A program made the position numbers and the translations under genes. Source: Nemertoderma westbladi (Eukaryota; Xenacoelomorpha; Nemertodermatida; Nemertodermatidae). Taken from it: DNA of 64,000 nt. This document shows positions 30,694-41,900 of this stretch, in pieces (position 1 is the first letter of the stretch; each line of letters opens with the position of its first letter). Under the pieces are notes generated by a model. The model had not been told where the DNA came from, did no database searches, and saw only the letters and a list, made by a program, of their open reading frames with translations. Where the stretch lies: positions 62,001-126,000 of the forward strand of contig JAUCBJ010007477.1 of the NCBI GenBank assembly GCA_032718475.1, written 5' to 3'.

Positions 30694-31089
30694 CTAATGA
30701 AAGTGGAAATGCCGAACAACGCTAGTCAGCTGAAGACGTACGAAGCAGTAAAAGTCACTGCTAAGAAGATGGATGAGAAAAAAATCTGGTTGCCCACGAT
30801 TGCAGAAAATGAACGGGTAGACGGCGCTGAAAAAAAGAATGATTATAAGGATATTGATACCCTCGTTGGGGGTGTGAGCGCTCAGATGAAGATGAAAATA
30901 CCTAAAGCCATGAAAGAACAAGCGCTTAGGCGAAAAATTGATCTCATCGTGAATAAAACACCTAGCTATGCGTATGAAGATAACTTTGAAGAGGACATCG
31001 TCAATGATACGGATGATGGTGAAGACATTTTCAATGAAATCGAGACTAATGGGCAACCTCAAATAAAGAAGAATAAACATTCAGTGTGA
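30694..31089 (+). pseudogene. Duplicate of the PC4-like gene C-terminus
   Basis: 130 residues nearly identical to the last 130 of the gene at 28407-29729 (ELMK-EMPNNASQLKT to IKKNKHSV), including the same 3' flank (AATCTTCGAGCGGTAGAAAC). The DNA-binding-like repeats are absent. It begins abruptly after repeat DNA at about 30690. Confidence 0.85.
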
Positions 31090-31312
31090 ATCTTCGAGCG
31101 GTAGAAACTTTATTATATAAATAGACCATGTTCGTAGGCAGTGTTGCTGCAACGAGCCGGACATGGTTAAATTATTATTATTATTTTGTGGTGGTAAATT
31201 ATTTGTTGGTATAATGAATTATCGATTGAAATAAATATTATATAAATTTATTTGTTTATAGTATTATACATTATTATTATTATTATATACACATTTATTT
31301 ATTATACGTGAA

Positions 31313-31764
31313 TATGTTGGGAGAAAATGAGCTTGTGGTGGATGAAGTGGATATGGATATGGAGGAAGAGGAGGAAGATGAGGATGTAGCGAAGGAGAAC
31401 GAAGAGATATTGGTAGCGATGAATGATGAGGGAGAGAGAAGAAGCGTGGCTAGAAAGATTGATAAATCCAAGGAATGAGCTGGAGGAGATAGAAAAAAAA
31501 CATTATTTGGAGGAAGAGGCGAGGAAGGACAGCGCGTGGGGAGAAGATTGGACATTAGAAATGGAGGCGGAGGGGGACAGGAGAGCGCAGGAGGCGGAGA
31601 GATGTGCGCGGGAGAAAGCAATGGAGGAGAGAATCAATATGTTGGAAGGAATGATGGGGATGTTGGGTGATGGTGGTGGTGGTAATGATGTTGAGGATGA
31701 GGAAGAAGATTGGGCAGATGGTGATAGCGGGATAAGCGGGTGGGGTGGCGGGAGAAATTTTTAA
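31313..31764 (+). pseudogene. Acidic coiled-coil protein, copy 2 (frameshifted)
   Basis: An acidic start (MLGENELVVDEVDMDMEEEE) in one frame, then from about 31423 the coiled-coil part in another: REREEAWLERLINPRNELEE, AWGEDWTLEMEAEGDRR, EKAMEERINMLEGMMGML and the tail DWADGDSGISGWGGGRNF. Closest to the intact copy at 56263-56703, with a longer Gly/Trp end. One frameshift near 31420. Confidence 0.7.
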
Positions 31765-31789
31765 ATAAAGCGGTGCCGGATTTAAGTAA

Positions 31790-32930
31790 ATGATCAAATT
31801 AAAATAACCTTACTTCGATGCTATCACTCACTTCATGGCTCGCCCCATAGGTAGAATAATCAAATTAAAATAATATTATAAATACTATAACCTTATACTC
31901 ACTTCGCGGCTCGCCCCACAACTTGTTGCGTAGTGATAAGTATAAATACAATAACCTTACTTCGATGCTATCACTCACTTCATGGCTCGCCCCATAGGTA
32001 GAATAATCAAATTAAAATAATATTATAAATACCTTATTCTCACTTCGCGGCTCGCCCCCACAACTTATTGCTTGACAATATTGGTAGCCACCGTTAGTCT
32101 GTGTTTATTCACCTTTTTTAGTTGTTGCGTCTGTAATAGTCTATCATGTTAAAGACTTTTATAACAAACGTCTGCAACCCACTTACTATATTGGGTTTTA
32201 CCTATTGCGGTTCAAGGTCAAACGCCAACCGGTAGACACGAATTAATTAAATTACTTCCGTCTGCGAACTGGCCTTATACCGCATATGTCACATATACAC
32301 AGTGGTGACATATGTTACATATGCACAATGGTAACCATGGTAACCATAGTAAGTGGGTGGGGCAACAATGGTAATCATAGTAAGTAGGCGGGGCAAGAAT
32401 GGTAACCATGGTAACCATAGTAAGTGGGTGGGGCAACAATGGTAATTATAGTAAGTAGGCGGGGCAAGAGCCGTTCGGCAAATTCTTTAACATGGTAGAC
32501 TATGGCAGACACTGTCTTATTCCAGGTGTTTACCATACTACTCACTGTGGAATAATGCAAGAATAAATACATAGAGTAATAAAAGCATGCAAAATGTTGA
32601 CTTATATATACAGTAAGTATTTAGCCTAACAATAACACTTTAACACTTTTCAAATAATATATAGGGAGGGTTTCATAAATTGATAAAATATTACGTGGTG
32701 TTCGAAAAAGTTCCATGATACTCAGCAACAAGCTACCCTTAGCAGAGTAAAAGAGTAAAATGTTCATTAGGGCAACTGTGAATAGGGATAACATATCCCA
32801 TATAACATCAAACTAGATAAACAGATAAAATTGTTTTTTTTAGTTTTAAATGTTGGGGGTAATGGTCCCCTTAAATGAACAGTTTTATTGCTTTATAACA
32901 AGTCCATTAACTATATACTACTACTACAAT
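31790..32930. repeat. Repeat-rich spacer with tandem arrays
   Basis: 31800-32075: at least four CTTCATGGCTCGCCCCA / CTTCGCGGCTCGCCCC units alternating with AATAATATTATAAATAC. 32090-32300: a repeat (CACCGTTAGTCTGTGTTTATTC ... CTTCCGTCTGCG) found inverted at 34380-34570 and partly at 41050-41310 and 55890-56030. 32327-32470: tandem units of about 65 bases with GGTAACCATAGTAAGTGGGT. 32480-32530 contains GTAGACTATGGCAGACAC, shared with 34345-34365 and 55740-55765. No gene seen; 32560-32930 shows nothing recognisable. Confidence 0.7.
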
Positions 32931-32937
32931 CGGTGTG

Positions 32938-33128
32938 CTGCATTGCAGCTGCATATTATGTATTTTTTTACATATATATTAAGATGTTGTGCCGGCTTGT
33001 CGACAAATTTGCACCGCCACAACTCCCTATCGACCATGACATTTGTTAGATCATCTGCATCTTTAAGGTCAGTGTCCTTTAAGATGTGTCTCAAGAAAGT
33101 CATGGGAAGGTTCACCATGCTTATTCAC
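32938..33128 (-). mobile_element. LINE 3' end fragment, minus strand
   Basis: The reverse strand encodes PMTFLRHILKDTDLKDADDL, then DRELWRCKFVDKPAQH, the same reverse-transcriptase tail as at 14825-15191, and ends with AGCTGCAATGCAGCA. A stretch (TTAATATATATGTAAAAAAA) is inserted near the 3' end. Confidence 0.75.
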
Positions 33129-33159
33129 TCCATAAGGCCACCAAAGCAAAGCAACAGCA

Positions 33160-33655
33160 AAGCGCAGCTGGATTCCTCAGAGAATGGGGGGTTGAGGTAA
33201 AGGTGTTCTCCATACCAGCTGGTGGGGTTATATAGATGCTCCACCTGCTCATAGACCTCGAGAGAGGCTGCATAGATTTCCTCCATCCACGCCTTATCTC
33301 CTCAGATTCGTCCCTCCAATAGTGGAGGTATGGGGTCACTGGTTCCAGCCTGATTTCTTCACTCTGGGTACTGAGGGGTGTGGTTAGATCAATGATGGTA
33401 GGATCGGTTGAGGTGAAGACTAGTGTGGTGGTTGGGGAGATGAGTGTGGTGTCAATGCTGATGGTGTGAGCGGTTGAGGTGGAGGCTGGTGTGATGGTTG
33501 GGGAACGAGTGTGGTGTCAATGCTGATGGTGGGAGCAGTAGTGTAGAGTGTAGTAGCCGGCTTTGTGACAGTTGGACTACACTGACACCACACCCATTGG
33601 GTGTCATATGACACCCAATTGTCACCCAATGGGTGTCATTGGTGCCAGAATGCAT
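33160..33655 (-). pseudogene. Thr/Pro-rich degenerate gene, paralogue of 33756-34145
   Basis: In shifting frames the reverse strand encodes a Thr/Pro-rich part built on about 65-base tandem repeats (33415-33545) and then TQSEEIRLEPVTPYLHYWRD followed by ESEEIRRGWRKSMQPL. The latter resembles STQTVESRPEVVTLYLQFIK and EMGWDNEMF of the neighbouring gene. At 33590-33660 there is a palindromic ACACCCATTGGGTGTC cluster. Not recognised; probably decayed. Confidence 0.3.
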
Positions 33656-33755
33656 ATAATTAATTCCTGTTCAATCTGCATATTGCTTTAACCTACTTTT
33701 GTATACTATAACATTAATTTATTATATCATATTATTTAAGGAATGTCAATATTAA

Positions 33756-34145
33756 TTATAACTCACACCATGGTTCCTCCCTAAAATTTTTGGGGGTCTC
33801 CCAGTTATCCTGAGGGAATGGATTTTTATTGCGGTTCTCCTTGGCCACCGCTTTCTCAACTTCCCGATATTCTTGATAAAAATATTGGTAGTACCAATTG
33901 GAGGAGGTCCGGAGGCGCTCCAACCTCTCCTCCTCCAATGCCCGAATCTCGAGCTACCACTCAAACATCTCGTTGTCCCACCCCATTTCCTCCTCCTGTT
34001 CTTTAATGAATTGAAGGTAGAGAGTGACCACTTCCGGTCTACTTTCCACGGTCTGAGTACTGACGCTTGTGGATGTGGTGGTGTTGGGCGCGGCTGACTG
34101 ACTGTTGGTGATGGACGCCGTTGAGGTTAAAATGATGGTGGCCAT
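33756..34145 (-). pseudogene. Small Trp/Glu-rich protein, one in-frame stop
   Basis: From ATG 34145: a Thr/Ser-rich start, then LQFIKEQEEEMGWDNEMFEW, an in-frame TAG at 33954-33956, then LEIRALEEERLERLRTSSNW, a Tyr/Gln-rich helix-like part and NWETPKNFREEPWCEL. The Glu/Arg/Trp content (EERLERL, NW) faintly resembles the acidic coiled-coil family in the same region. Unknown function. Confidence 0.35.
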
Positions 34146-34721
34146 GTTAAATAGTAAGTAGGTAAAATAAGAAGTTTAAAATAAATTATCAAAATGTGAT
34201 GTTTAAAATTGTAAAAGTTTCTACAATCATATGAAACATCATAAATAGATTATTTACTCCTTTTTTTTTAAATATAAAATATCCCTATAACACTGTTAAC
34301 ATTAACACCAACAGTAGTATGGTAAACAACTTAAATGAAACAGCGTCTGCCATAGTCTACCATGTATATAAACCCAATATAGTAAGTGGGTTGCTGACGT
34401 TTGTGTCTTTAACATGATAGACTATTACAGACGCAACAACTAAAAAAGGTGAATAAACACAGACTAACGGTGGCTACCAATATTGCAATTAATTCTACAG
34501 TTATTGTCAAGCAATAAGTTGTGGGGGCGAGCCGCAAAGTGAGAATAATGCGGTATAAGGCCAGTCCACAGACGGAAGTAATTTAATTATATCGCTAAGC
34601 AACAGGTTGTGGGGTGAGCCGCAAAGTGAGTGTAAGGTTATAGTATTTATAATATTATTTTTAATTTGATTATTATACTTAAATCCATCACCATTACTAT
34701 TTTAAAATTTCTTCCACCACC

Positions 34722-35147
34722 TCACCCATTTATCCCGCAATCCTCGCTATCTACATCCTCCACATTATTACCATTACCACCACCACCACCCAACATCTCC
34801 AACATTCCCATCAACATCTCCTCAATCCTTTCTTTCATCGCCTTCTCCCGCGCACACCTCTCAGCCTCCCTCATTCTCCTAACCCCCTCAGCCGCCATCT
34901 CCAACTCCCAATCTTCTCCCCACACATTCAGGTTCTTTTTCGCCTCTTCCTCCAAATAATAATTTTTCTCTATCTCTTCCCACTCATTTCTCGGATTCAA
35001 CAATCTCTCCACCCGCGCTTCTTCTTTTTCTCTCTCGTAAATCGCCACCAGTATCATCTCATCAATTTCATCCGCTACAATCTCATTTTCCTCCTCCTCC
35101 TCCTCCATCAACCTCATCCACCACAATCTCATTTTCTCCCTCCTCAT
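34722..35147 (-). CDS. Acidic coiled-coil protein, copy 3 (inverted)
   Basis: An open frame of 141 residues: a Glu-rich N-terminus (MEEEEEENEIVADEIDEM), then ILVAIYEREKEEARVERLLN, NEWEEIEKNYYLEEEAKK, WGEDWELEMAAEG, AERCAREKAMKERIEEMLMG and an acidic Gly/Asn end. The first 13 residues (MRREKMRLWWMRL) look like frame-shifted acid codons, so the true start is uncertain. Inverted relative to copies 1 and 2, matching the inverted PC4-like fragment downstream of it. Predicted cytosolic or nuclear; function unknown. Confidence 0.55.
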   Translation of the reverse strand: MRREKMRLWWMRLMEEEEEENEIVADEIDEMILVAIYEREKEEARVERLLNPRNEWEEIEKNYYLEEEAKKNLNVWGEDWELEMAAEGVRRMREAERCAREKAMKERIEEMLMGMLEMLGGGGGNGNNVEDVDSEDCGING

Positions 35148-35408
35148 CCATGTATAATAAATAAAATAAATATGTGTATAATAATAAATGTATGATACTA
35201 TAAATAAATATATTTATATAACATTTTAATAATATTTATTTCAATCGATAATTCATTATACCAACAAATAATTTAACAAATTAAAATTTTCCACCACAAA
35301 ATAATAATAATTAGTTAACCATGTCTGGCTCGTTACAGCGACACTGCCTACGAACGTGGACTATTTATATAATAAAGTTTCTACCACTCGAAGATTTACA
35401 CTGAAGGT

Positions 35409-36470
35409 TTATTCTTCTTCATCCGTATCATTGACGATGTCCTCTTCAAAGTCGCTGATATCTTCATACACATAGCTAGGTGTTTTATTCACGATGAGAT
35501 CAATTTTTCGCTTAAGCGCTTGTTCTTTTATCGCTTGAGGTGTTTTCATCTTCATCTGAGCGCTCACACCCCCCAACGAGGGTATCAATATCCTTATAAT
35601 CATTCTTTTTTTCAGCGCCGTCTACCCGTTCATTTTCTGCAATTGCGGGCAACCAGATTTTATTCTCATCCATTTTCTTAGCAGTGACTTTTACTGCTTC
35701 GTACGTCTTCAGCTGACTAGCGTTGTTCGGCATTTGCACTTTCATTAGTTCCTTGTCTGCTAATTCATCAATCGCAGCCTCAACAACTAACTTTTTAATC
35801 GGTAGAAACTCACACCCAGACGGAATATCGTGGCCCGCGTACTTCTGTAATTCCTTAATTATCTTGACATTTGTGTTGTTTCGAGGGATGAAAATAACCT
35901 TGGTGTCGAAGTTGTGGGACAAACATATCCCGTTTTCATTAACGGTTGATGTTTAATGTTTAATGTTTAAGGTATTAGAAAGCCTAAGCTTGTTGAACCT
36001 GTACAAGTAAAATCAACAATCGAACAATAATACAAAATAAATCTAAGTACGTTGATATATGTAAATAAGTTATGTTAGAACTACATAAATTATATTTAAA
36101 ATAGCATATGTAATGGTTAAAATCTGGTTAAAACTACTAGTTCGCGAATAATAGTTAAAAAAAAAAAAGTTTAACCTCTAAGTAAAATAATTATATGTTG
36201 AATAAAAATTGGAGGATCAGTAGATTACACTAAAAGGTTTTACATATAATAGGTATAACATATCTTTGAATTCATAGAGATTATTTAAAACCTCGTTTGT
36301 AAAAAAGGTTTGTTAAAAAATGAAATAAAATTAATTAAAAATATAAAAAATATATGATAAAACAACGAATGAAAGTTGGTGTACCTCATACTAACCTCAT
36401 CGATATTCTTGTTAACATTCTTATATATGTTAAAGTCGAGCAAACGATTTTCGAGTTTAAGATCTGGCAT
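35409..36470 (-). pseudogene. Inverted partial copy of the PC4-like gene with an insertion
   Basis: 36470-36383 encodes ENRLLDFNIYKNVNKNIDEV then SMRYT, matching about residues 220-238 of the gene at 28407-29729. The match resumes at about 35950 (NENG then LSHNFDTKVIFIPRNN) and runs to the acidic tail at 35409 with frame changes near 35512-35560. The gap 35953-36380 is inserted DNA flanked by GTTGATGT/GTTGGTGT. The C-terminal basic end is missing. Confidence 0.8.
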
Positions 36471-38138
36471 ATGGTGGCGCAGTATTTTCTGATTACAGTT
36501 GTACGAATTAACTCAGGCTTTTGGCAGCCAGCTGCTTCAGAATATTTATTTAATACGTCGTGACCTCTGATAGGCTGTAACCCATCCGACTTAAATACAC
36601 GTTCGTGGGGACTTCGCGCAGCACGAGGCCTAGTTATTATATACAAATTAAAATGCAGCGACTGTATCACAAAATCAGGTTTTGAGAAATTTACCCACAC
36701 CACCAATCAATCAAAGAAAGGTGGACAGTACGTGTTCACCCCTTTTAATCTCCCCCCCCCCCCCCCCACCCTTCCCAACCACCAATACATAACCGCGACA
36801 TCTACCACCCACGGAAGGGTAGCACGAACTTATTTCCAATCGCACGTTAAATATGCAAAGCCAGGTGGTTTATAGGAATATAATAAACGCAGTACTCGTT
36901 TTCATTATAAGCCTCTTTGCGTTCGTCCTGTTTTGTATTTAAATATATTTCTTAAACGCAAGCTAGGACAATCTTTATAATAATAATAACTAGGGATGCG
37001 ATCAATATGTGAAGCCAGGTGGTTTATATAATAATTTAGTCAACGCAGTACTCGTCTTCATTATATGCCTCGTTGCGCTCGTCGCTTGTCCTGTTTTGTC
37101 ATAAAATATTTTTCCTAAACGCAGACTGACGATCTTTATACAGTTATAACTATGCGAAGTTTCGAAACTGTGCGAGTAACTGTTGATACATCTATGTGGA
37201 GATGTGTGATATGTGGAGATGTGTGATACAACGCCAACGCATCTTATGCCGATGTAGTAATATGGGTATTGAAATAATATTAAATCAATGTACACTCTTA
37301 AAGCTGCAGCGAAAAAATGTAGCTAATTTCCTAGGTTACATATAAAATAATAATATTATTTTTAAGAACATTAATTTTACTACTTTGCAAAAATTCAATT
37401 AAAAAATAACCAGACATATACATTGTGGAATAAACTATTTCAGAAGCCTACAACAGCCATGCCATGGATTGTATTTATGTTATTATATCTGTCATTTAAC
37501 TGAGATAGCAATAGTAGTAATAGTCGAACGGTTATGCGGCCCGTCCAGCCTATAATAAACACAATTCAGTGATTGGGCTGGAATAGCAATACTGGTTGCC
37601 TCTATTACAATTCCTCTCAGGTTAGTCTACAGCCACAACTCCCAGCAGCTAGCTCCACACCAGCAGAGACTTGACCAATAATGGGAAGGATTAAATTTGT
37701 ACTCAATAATTGTGCGGTTTAATTACGTTTAGATCAATTAAAGACACATTTATTAAAGCAAATCACTTAAACTAATTAAAAACTATAATAGAATGGCGTA
37801 TGGGGATTATATCTGTATAATTTTTAAGTATAATTATTTAAATCTTATACTGTAAAACAATTAATTTCCTTTAAAAGGCAGGTTGAAAATGGCGTTTTCA
37901 CCGCAATCAACTTAATTAACTAATTAACTGCTATTATCTTAGCTTCTCGAAGGCCACACGGAAATTCTACTTGGAAAATTTCTAAACTTTTGCCAAACAA
38001 CATGTGTACCAAGTTTGGATAGATTTCATCAAAGATTGGCCGAGTTATTAACGTTTAAAATTGAACACGACAGAACGACAGAACGACAGAACGACAGAAC
38101 GACAGGTTGATTAATGGTACCACTACGCTAAGGCTCAC
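36471..38138. other. Spacer without recognisable genes
   Basis: Contents: a poly-C run (36749-36767); two tandem copies of about 165 bases (36845-36990, 37005-37145; shared AAGCCAGGTGGTTTATA, CGCAGTACTCGT, CCTGTTTTGT); GTGTGATATGTGGAGAT repeats at about 37195-37230; and a GACAGAAC tandem array (38066-38105). The remainder shows nothing I recognise. Confidence 0.6.
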
Positions 38139-38714
38139 TCACTTCGTGGCTCGCCCCACAAAGTCATTATTATCCAGACCCTTACAAAGAAAGAGCAACA
38201 GAGGCCTTACTTCTGGTGTAACCAACACGGGAACTGGATTACGCTTTCCAATGGTAGTAAGAAGTCCCATACGCTTTGTTAGCTCCATCTCTAAGGGATT
38301 TAAACATTTCTTAACCTCTTCTGAAGTATGGGCTGTAACATCCCGGTTTAGACCATTTAAAACAGTGCCATATCTCATGGAACTCGGTTCCCTTGACCTC
38401 TTCTTATTAAATAATAAAAGTTGTACAAGTACACATTCCTTGACATCCCGAATGTTGCAATTTCCTGGTATGATTTGTGTATGATGTTTGATGAGTGTAT
38501 CAATATATGATCTTAGTGCTATTATGTCTTTAGTTAGTGGTATCTCATTAATTTTATTGAATTTAGCCTTCTCTAGCGCATACTTAGCAATTCTTGATAC
38601 AACAAAAGTCCATTCAGAGCCATGTAGATGAAGAAACGAGTCTATTTTCCTTTGTAGGTCGATATCATCATCTCTAACAACCTGATTGCGAATAAATTCT
38701 GCAAACTTCCTCAA
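38139..38714 (-). pseudogene. Tyrosine-recombinase-like (Crypton-type) fragment
   Basis: 191 residues with PLTKDIIALRSYIDTLI, then CVLVQLLLFNKKRSREPSSM, then NPLEMELTKRM and NPVPVLVTPEVRPLLLFL. The FNKKRSREPSSM segment resembles the N-x-x-R-x-G-E site around the first catalytic Arg of tyrosine recombinases, and the PVLVTPEV part recalls a family of multi-copy invertebrate and fish proteins. The later H-x-x-R and Tyr motifs are not present, and the 3' end runs into a GGCTCGCCCCA repeat. Similar codons seem to continue upstream past 38714. Identification is tentative. Confidence 0.35.
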
Positions 38715-38829
38715 AGACTGGCCAAATTTGATCTTAGCAGAAGAACTTTAAACTTATTAGCAGCACAAAGCACCTTGTCAAAGTTTTTAGGGTTAATCAA
38801 GGCTACTGTCGTATTATAATTAAGTTGGT

Positions 38830-39566
38830 CATAACACACCCCCCCCCCCACACACACACACACACCTACCGGTAGCTAGCTAGCTGTTGCATCTGACTTT
38901 ACATACACTGACATATAACACAGCTATAAACTGCAGACACCTACCGGTAGCTAGCTGACTTTACACACTGACATATAACAAGACTAAACTGTAGAAGGGC
39001 TCCCCTTCTAGACTGACAAAGTACCGTTGGCTTGCTTTAGCGATACTAATAATAATAAAATTAAATTAACTCGACATGTGGTTCACGAATGCGGCATTAG
39101 AGTGGCCCGCCTAACAAAAGACTTAGTGGTACTGTATGCCCCTTTTTCGAATGTAGGCCCAATATGGTTTACGGTTAACCTTTAGAACTCACGGACAGGC
39201 ACGCACGCCTTCATTCAGCCAGTCATATAATGACTCCTCAACTGAAAGCCGGCTAGCTCATGGATACAATAGGTGTGGCTAGCAATATATAAAATCCACC
39301 GCACACAACATTCACTCCATGTTGTAGGCCTATATAAAACATAGTTAGTTTATTTATGTAAGTTTATTTATTATTTTTAAATTAGATATAAAACAGACTG
39401 ATAACATTTAATGAGTTGAAATTTGAACTTCTCTCCAACTGTTACAATCAGGAACACTGGTCACAATTTGACAAATTTAGTAGGTACCGATAGGGGCTAA
39501 TTAAGACAGTAACTACCATTTAATAGGTCAGTTAGTCAGTTAGTCAGTATCGATAAATCTGTCTCA
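38830..39566. other. Non-coding arm of fragment C
   Basis: It opens with a poly-C/(CA)n tract (38839-38867). From about 38868 it matches element A's centre: CTACCGGTAGCTAGCT boxes, CTAATAATAATAAAATTAAA and GGTTAACCTTTAG, with a TATATAAAATCCACC box at about 39285 and CTATATAAAACATAG at about 39330. No gene. Confidence 0.65.
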
Positions 39567-39953
39567 TTACCGGTACCATTTATAAATTGGTTGCTGTTGC
39601 GGTTCCGGTTCCGGTTGTGAATGTGTCACAACAACATCATTATCATCATCTTCCCATGGGTTGTTTGGGGGTAACATTGGATTTGTTATACCATCCTCCC
39701 AATTTTCTTGAGAAATTATACCGGTATCGCATGTATGAATTTCGCTATCGCCGGGTTGAATTCTCACATTTAATGTGAAATTTTTCATTGTTTTAAAATC
39801 AGTTATTTCGTTTCCTCTGTTATTTTTAATTGCCATATGGAATTTGCCATCTTCAAGTTTTATACTAATGTCGACTATATTTGCCGCTTGAATGTATACA
39901 TCACCAGCTTCAAGATCGAATTTCATAGAACAACTCATCACACTTGCTGTCAT
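39567..39953 (-). CDS. Small acidic protein of unknown function (fragment C)
   Basis: An intact 128-residue frame: MTASVMSCSMKFDLEAGDVY, VDISIKLEDGKFHMAIKNNR, FTLNVRIQPGDSEIH, then QENWEDGITNP, NPWEDDDNDVVV and a Gln/Pro-rich end. Beta-rich N-terminal half, acidic tail with two Trp-Glu-Asp motifs; it could be a small nucleic-acid-binding or chaperone-like protein, but I do not recognise it. A relic is at 6605-6870 in the same relative place between the TBP-like gene and the element centre, so it belongs to the element. Confidence 0.5.
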   Translation of the reverse strand: MTASVMSCSMKFDLEAGDVYIQAANIVDISIKLEDGKFHMAIKNNRGNEITDFKTMKNFTLNVRIQPGDSEIHTCDTGIISQENWEDGITNPMLPPNNPWEDDDNDVVVTHSQPEPEPQQQPIYKWYR

Positions 39954-40616
39954 TTTACTGTTACAGGTTGGTTATGATTATAATATAGTATAGTATAGGC
40001 TAGAGTATACAGGTATTTTTTTTTCTTATTTTCGTTAACAAAATTATAGTTCACTGTTAGAAAAATTGAGTTTATATATATTTTTTTAGAGGGTCGCAGA
40101 TGTTTACATTACAAAATTCACATAGTTAACAAAATGCCTAACATAAACTTTTCCCATTCGGATTAGCGATATATGCTCTGTTCATTATTCTATTCTATTC
40201 TGAATAATGTAGTGAAATGCATAGCCAATGTTTTAATAATATGTATACAGGCTAGTAACAGATAGGGGGGCTTCGACTTTGACTATGAATACCAGTACAT
40301 AGCCCTAAACTTTTCTCACCAGGCTTAGTGATGTGTAATTTAGCCAGCAATAGCGATGCTCTCTGCTCACAGTCATAACTAACAGATGCGCAACCGTAGC
40401 TCACTCGCTAGCTGCGATGTTTAGCTAGCCACTGTCTCTGGGTATACTATGCATACTAGGCTGTTACAAGCAGTCGCTCTGCTGAAGTTAGTTAGTTTCC
40501 CCAACTAGTTGTTGATTTAAAAAATATTCATAAATTTCTTCTCCCTCAAATTAATATATATATATATTTTACAGTAAAAAACCTCCATCACCAAACAACA
40601 ATAAATTTCACTCTCT
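39954..40616. other. Spacer upstream of TBP-like copy C
   Basis: From about 40150 it matches 6880-7318 of element A (GGATTAGCGATATATGCTCTG, ACTTTGACTATGAATACCAG, TTCTCACC, GCTAGC boxes, then a (TA)n tract before the gene). No gene. Confidence 0.6.
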
Positions 40617-41021
40617 CTAATTATATTTTACATCCAAAAACCCTCCACCAAACAACAATAAATTATTAACCAGTTTGTTGAATATAGGATAATATATATG
40701 AAATTTAAACGGAGAACACATTAATGTATATTTACTGGTATAGAAACAGCAAACAACAACAATATTATTTAATCTGACTTTACAGTTATTGAATATTTCT
40801 GGCTCGTATGAAATTTCTAGTTTGACATTATCAAATATAACATAAAACCCGATATTGTTTATAAGTAACCTATAGATTACAGTGTCAATACTAAAAATAT
40901 AAGCACATAAATTAATAGATTTAAAAATCAAATTAATGTTTGTTTTTTCAAATATATGCTTTTTAACTTTATTAAAATTATATTTTCTACCAAGAATTGT
41001 TATTCGTCCATTTGTAAACAT
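40617..41021 (-). pseudogene. TBP-like protein, copy C (5'-truncated)
   Basis: 134 residues beginning at MFTNGRITILGRKYNFNKVK, i.e. within the first-repeat SGK-type turn, and then close to copy A: ISYEPEIFNNCKVRLNNIVV, FYTSKYTLMCS, HIYYPIFNKLVNNLLLF. The N-terminal 45 or so residues and the pPolB overlap are lost; the coding similarity ends at about 41025 in an (ATTA)n tract. Differences from copy A are mostly conservative, which suggests the protein was under selection before truncation. Confidence 0.7.
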
Positions 41022-41312
41022 TAATAATTAATTAATTAATTAATTAATTAATTCGTGTCTACTGCTTGGCGTTTGACCTTGAAAAGTAGGTGGGTTGCAG
41101 ACATTAATTTGTGTCTACTGGTTGGTGTTTGACCTTGAACCGCAATAGGTAAAACCCAATATAGTAAGTGGGTTGCAGACGTTTGTTATAAAGACTTTAA
41201 TATGATAGACTATGACAGATGCAACATCTAAAGAAGGTGAATAAACACCAACTAACGACAGCCACCAATATTAAAATTCTACAGTTATTGCTAAGCAACT
41301 AGTTGTGGGGCG
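41022..41312. repeat. Repeat adjoining the left end of element D
   Basis: An (ATTA)n tract, then TGTCTACTGGTTGGTGTTTG, AGGTAAAACCCAATATAGTA, GGTGAATAAACAC and TAGTTGTGGGGCG, the same repeat as 32090-32230, 34380-34520 and 55930-56030. Element D's terminus interrupts the GTGGGGCGAG part at 41313. Confidence 0.7.
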
Positions 41313-41900
41313 AGTAGTAGGAGAAGAAGTGTCCTCACCATAGTCCTCCCTAGCTTGGGCTATGGGCTACTTCTCGGAGGGCTATTAAAAAATGCCAAAT
41401 TCCGGTGCTAAATTGCGGTGCATGCCATATGTCACCATCGGCAGTTGCCATCAACCAATCGTAGCGTAGCCTTACTCGACTAACTGACTGCTGTTACCTA
41501 CTAACTAACCCTAATGTTATTCCCCTTTTCGCCACGCTACCACCACCACCACCACCACCACCACTGTATACTGTATATGGTGACGACAATGACGACGTAG
41601 CCATCTACACGCACCACGCATATACCCTCCCTCGATATTATATATTATATTATATCGATTGCCAACTCAACGATTTACCTACCGCCAGCTAGAGCTACTC
41701 CTCGACTGCTGTCGCCAAACCAACAAACCAACCAACCAGCCAGTATGATACATGAAATTCCATCACGTTCCCGCTATGCGTATACGTACATTAGTGATTA
41801 TTATTATTATTACGCAGAACCAAATAATTTTTAATTATACTGTATTTCCCTACCGGCTAATCAACCAATCAATAAACCGAATTTAGGCTAATAACTCGGT
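41313..41900 (+). repeat. Left terminal inverted repeat of element D
   Basis: Starts AGTAGTAGGAGAAGAAGTGT and is the inverted match of 61940-62535 and, more distantly, of 13560-14461. Shared blocks: CCTCCCTAGCTTGGGCTATG, ATGCCAAATTCCGGTGC, CAACCAATCGTAGCGTAGCC, a CACCAC run, TATACCCTCCCTCGATATTA. Six bases outside are GGGGCG; outside the right end they are ATAGGG, so no target duplication. Confidence 0.75.

Larger units (their letters stand above)
28407..36470. repeat. Direct and inverted amplification of a PC4-like / coiled-coil unit
   Basis: The unit [PC4-like C-terminus, 3' flank GAGCGGTAGAAACTTTATTA, TA-rich spacer, acidic coiled-coil gene, GGCTCGCCCCA repeats] occurs at 28407-30420 and 30690-31780 (direct) and at 36470-34500 (inverted); a partial unit lies at 56900-56050. 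The inverted pair makes a large hairpin-like arrangement centred at about 33300. Confidence 0.75.
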
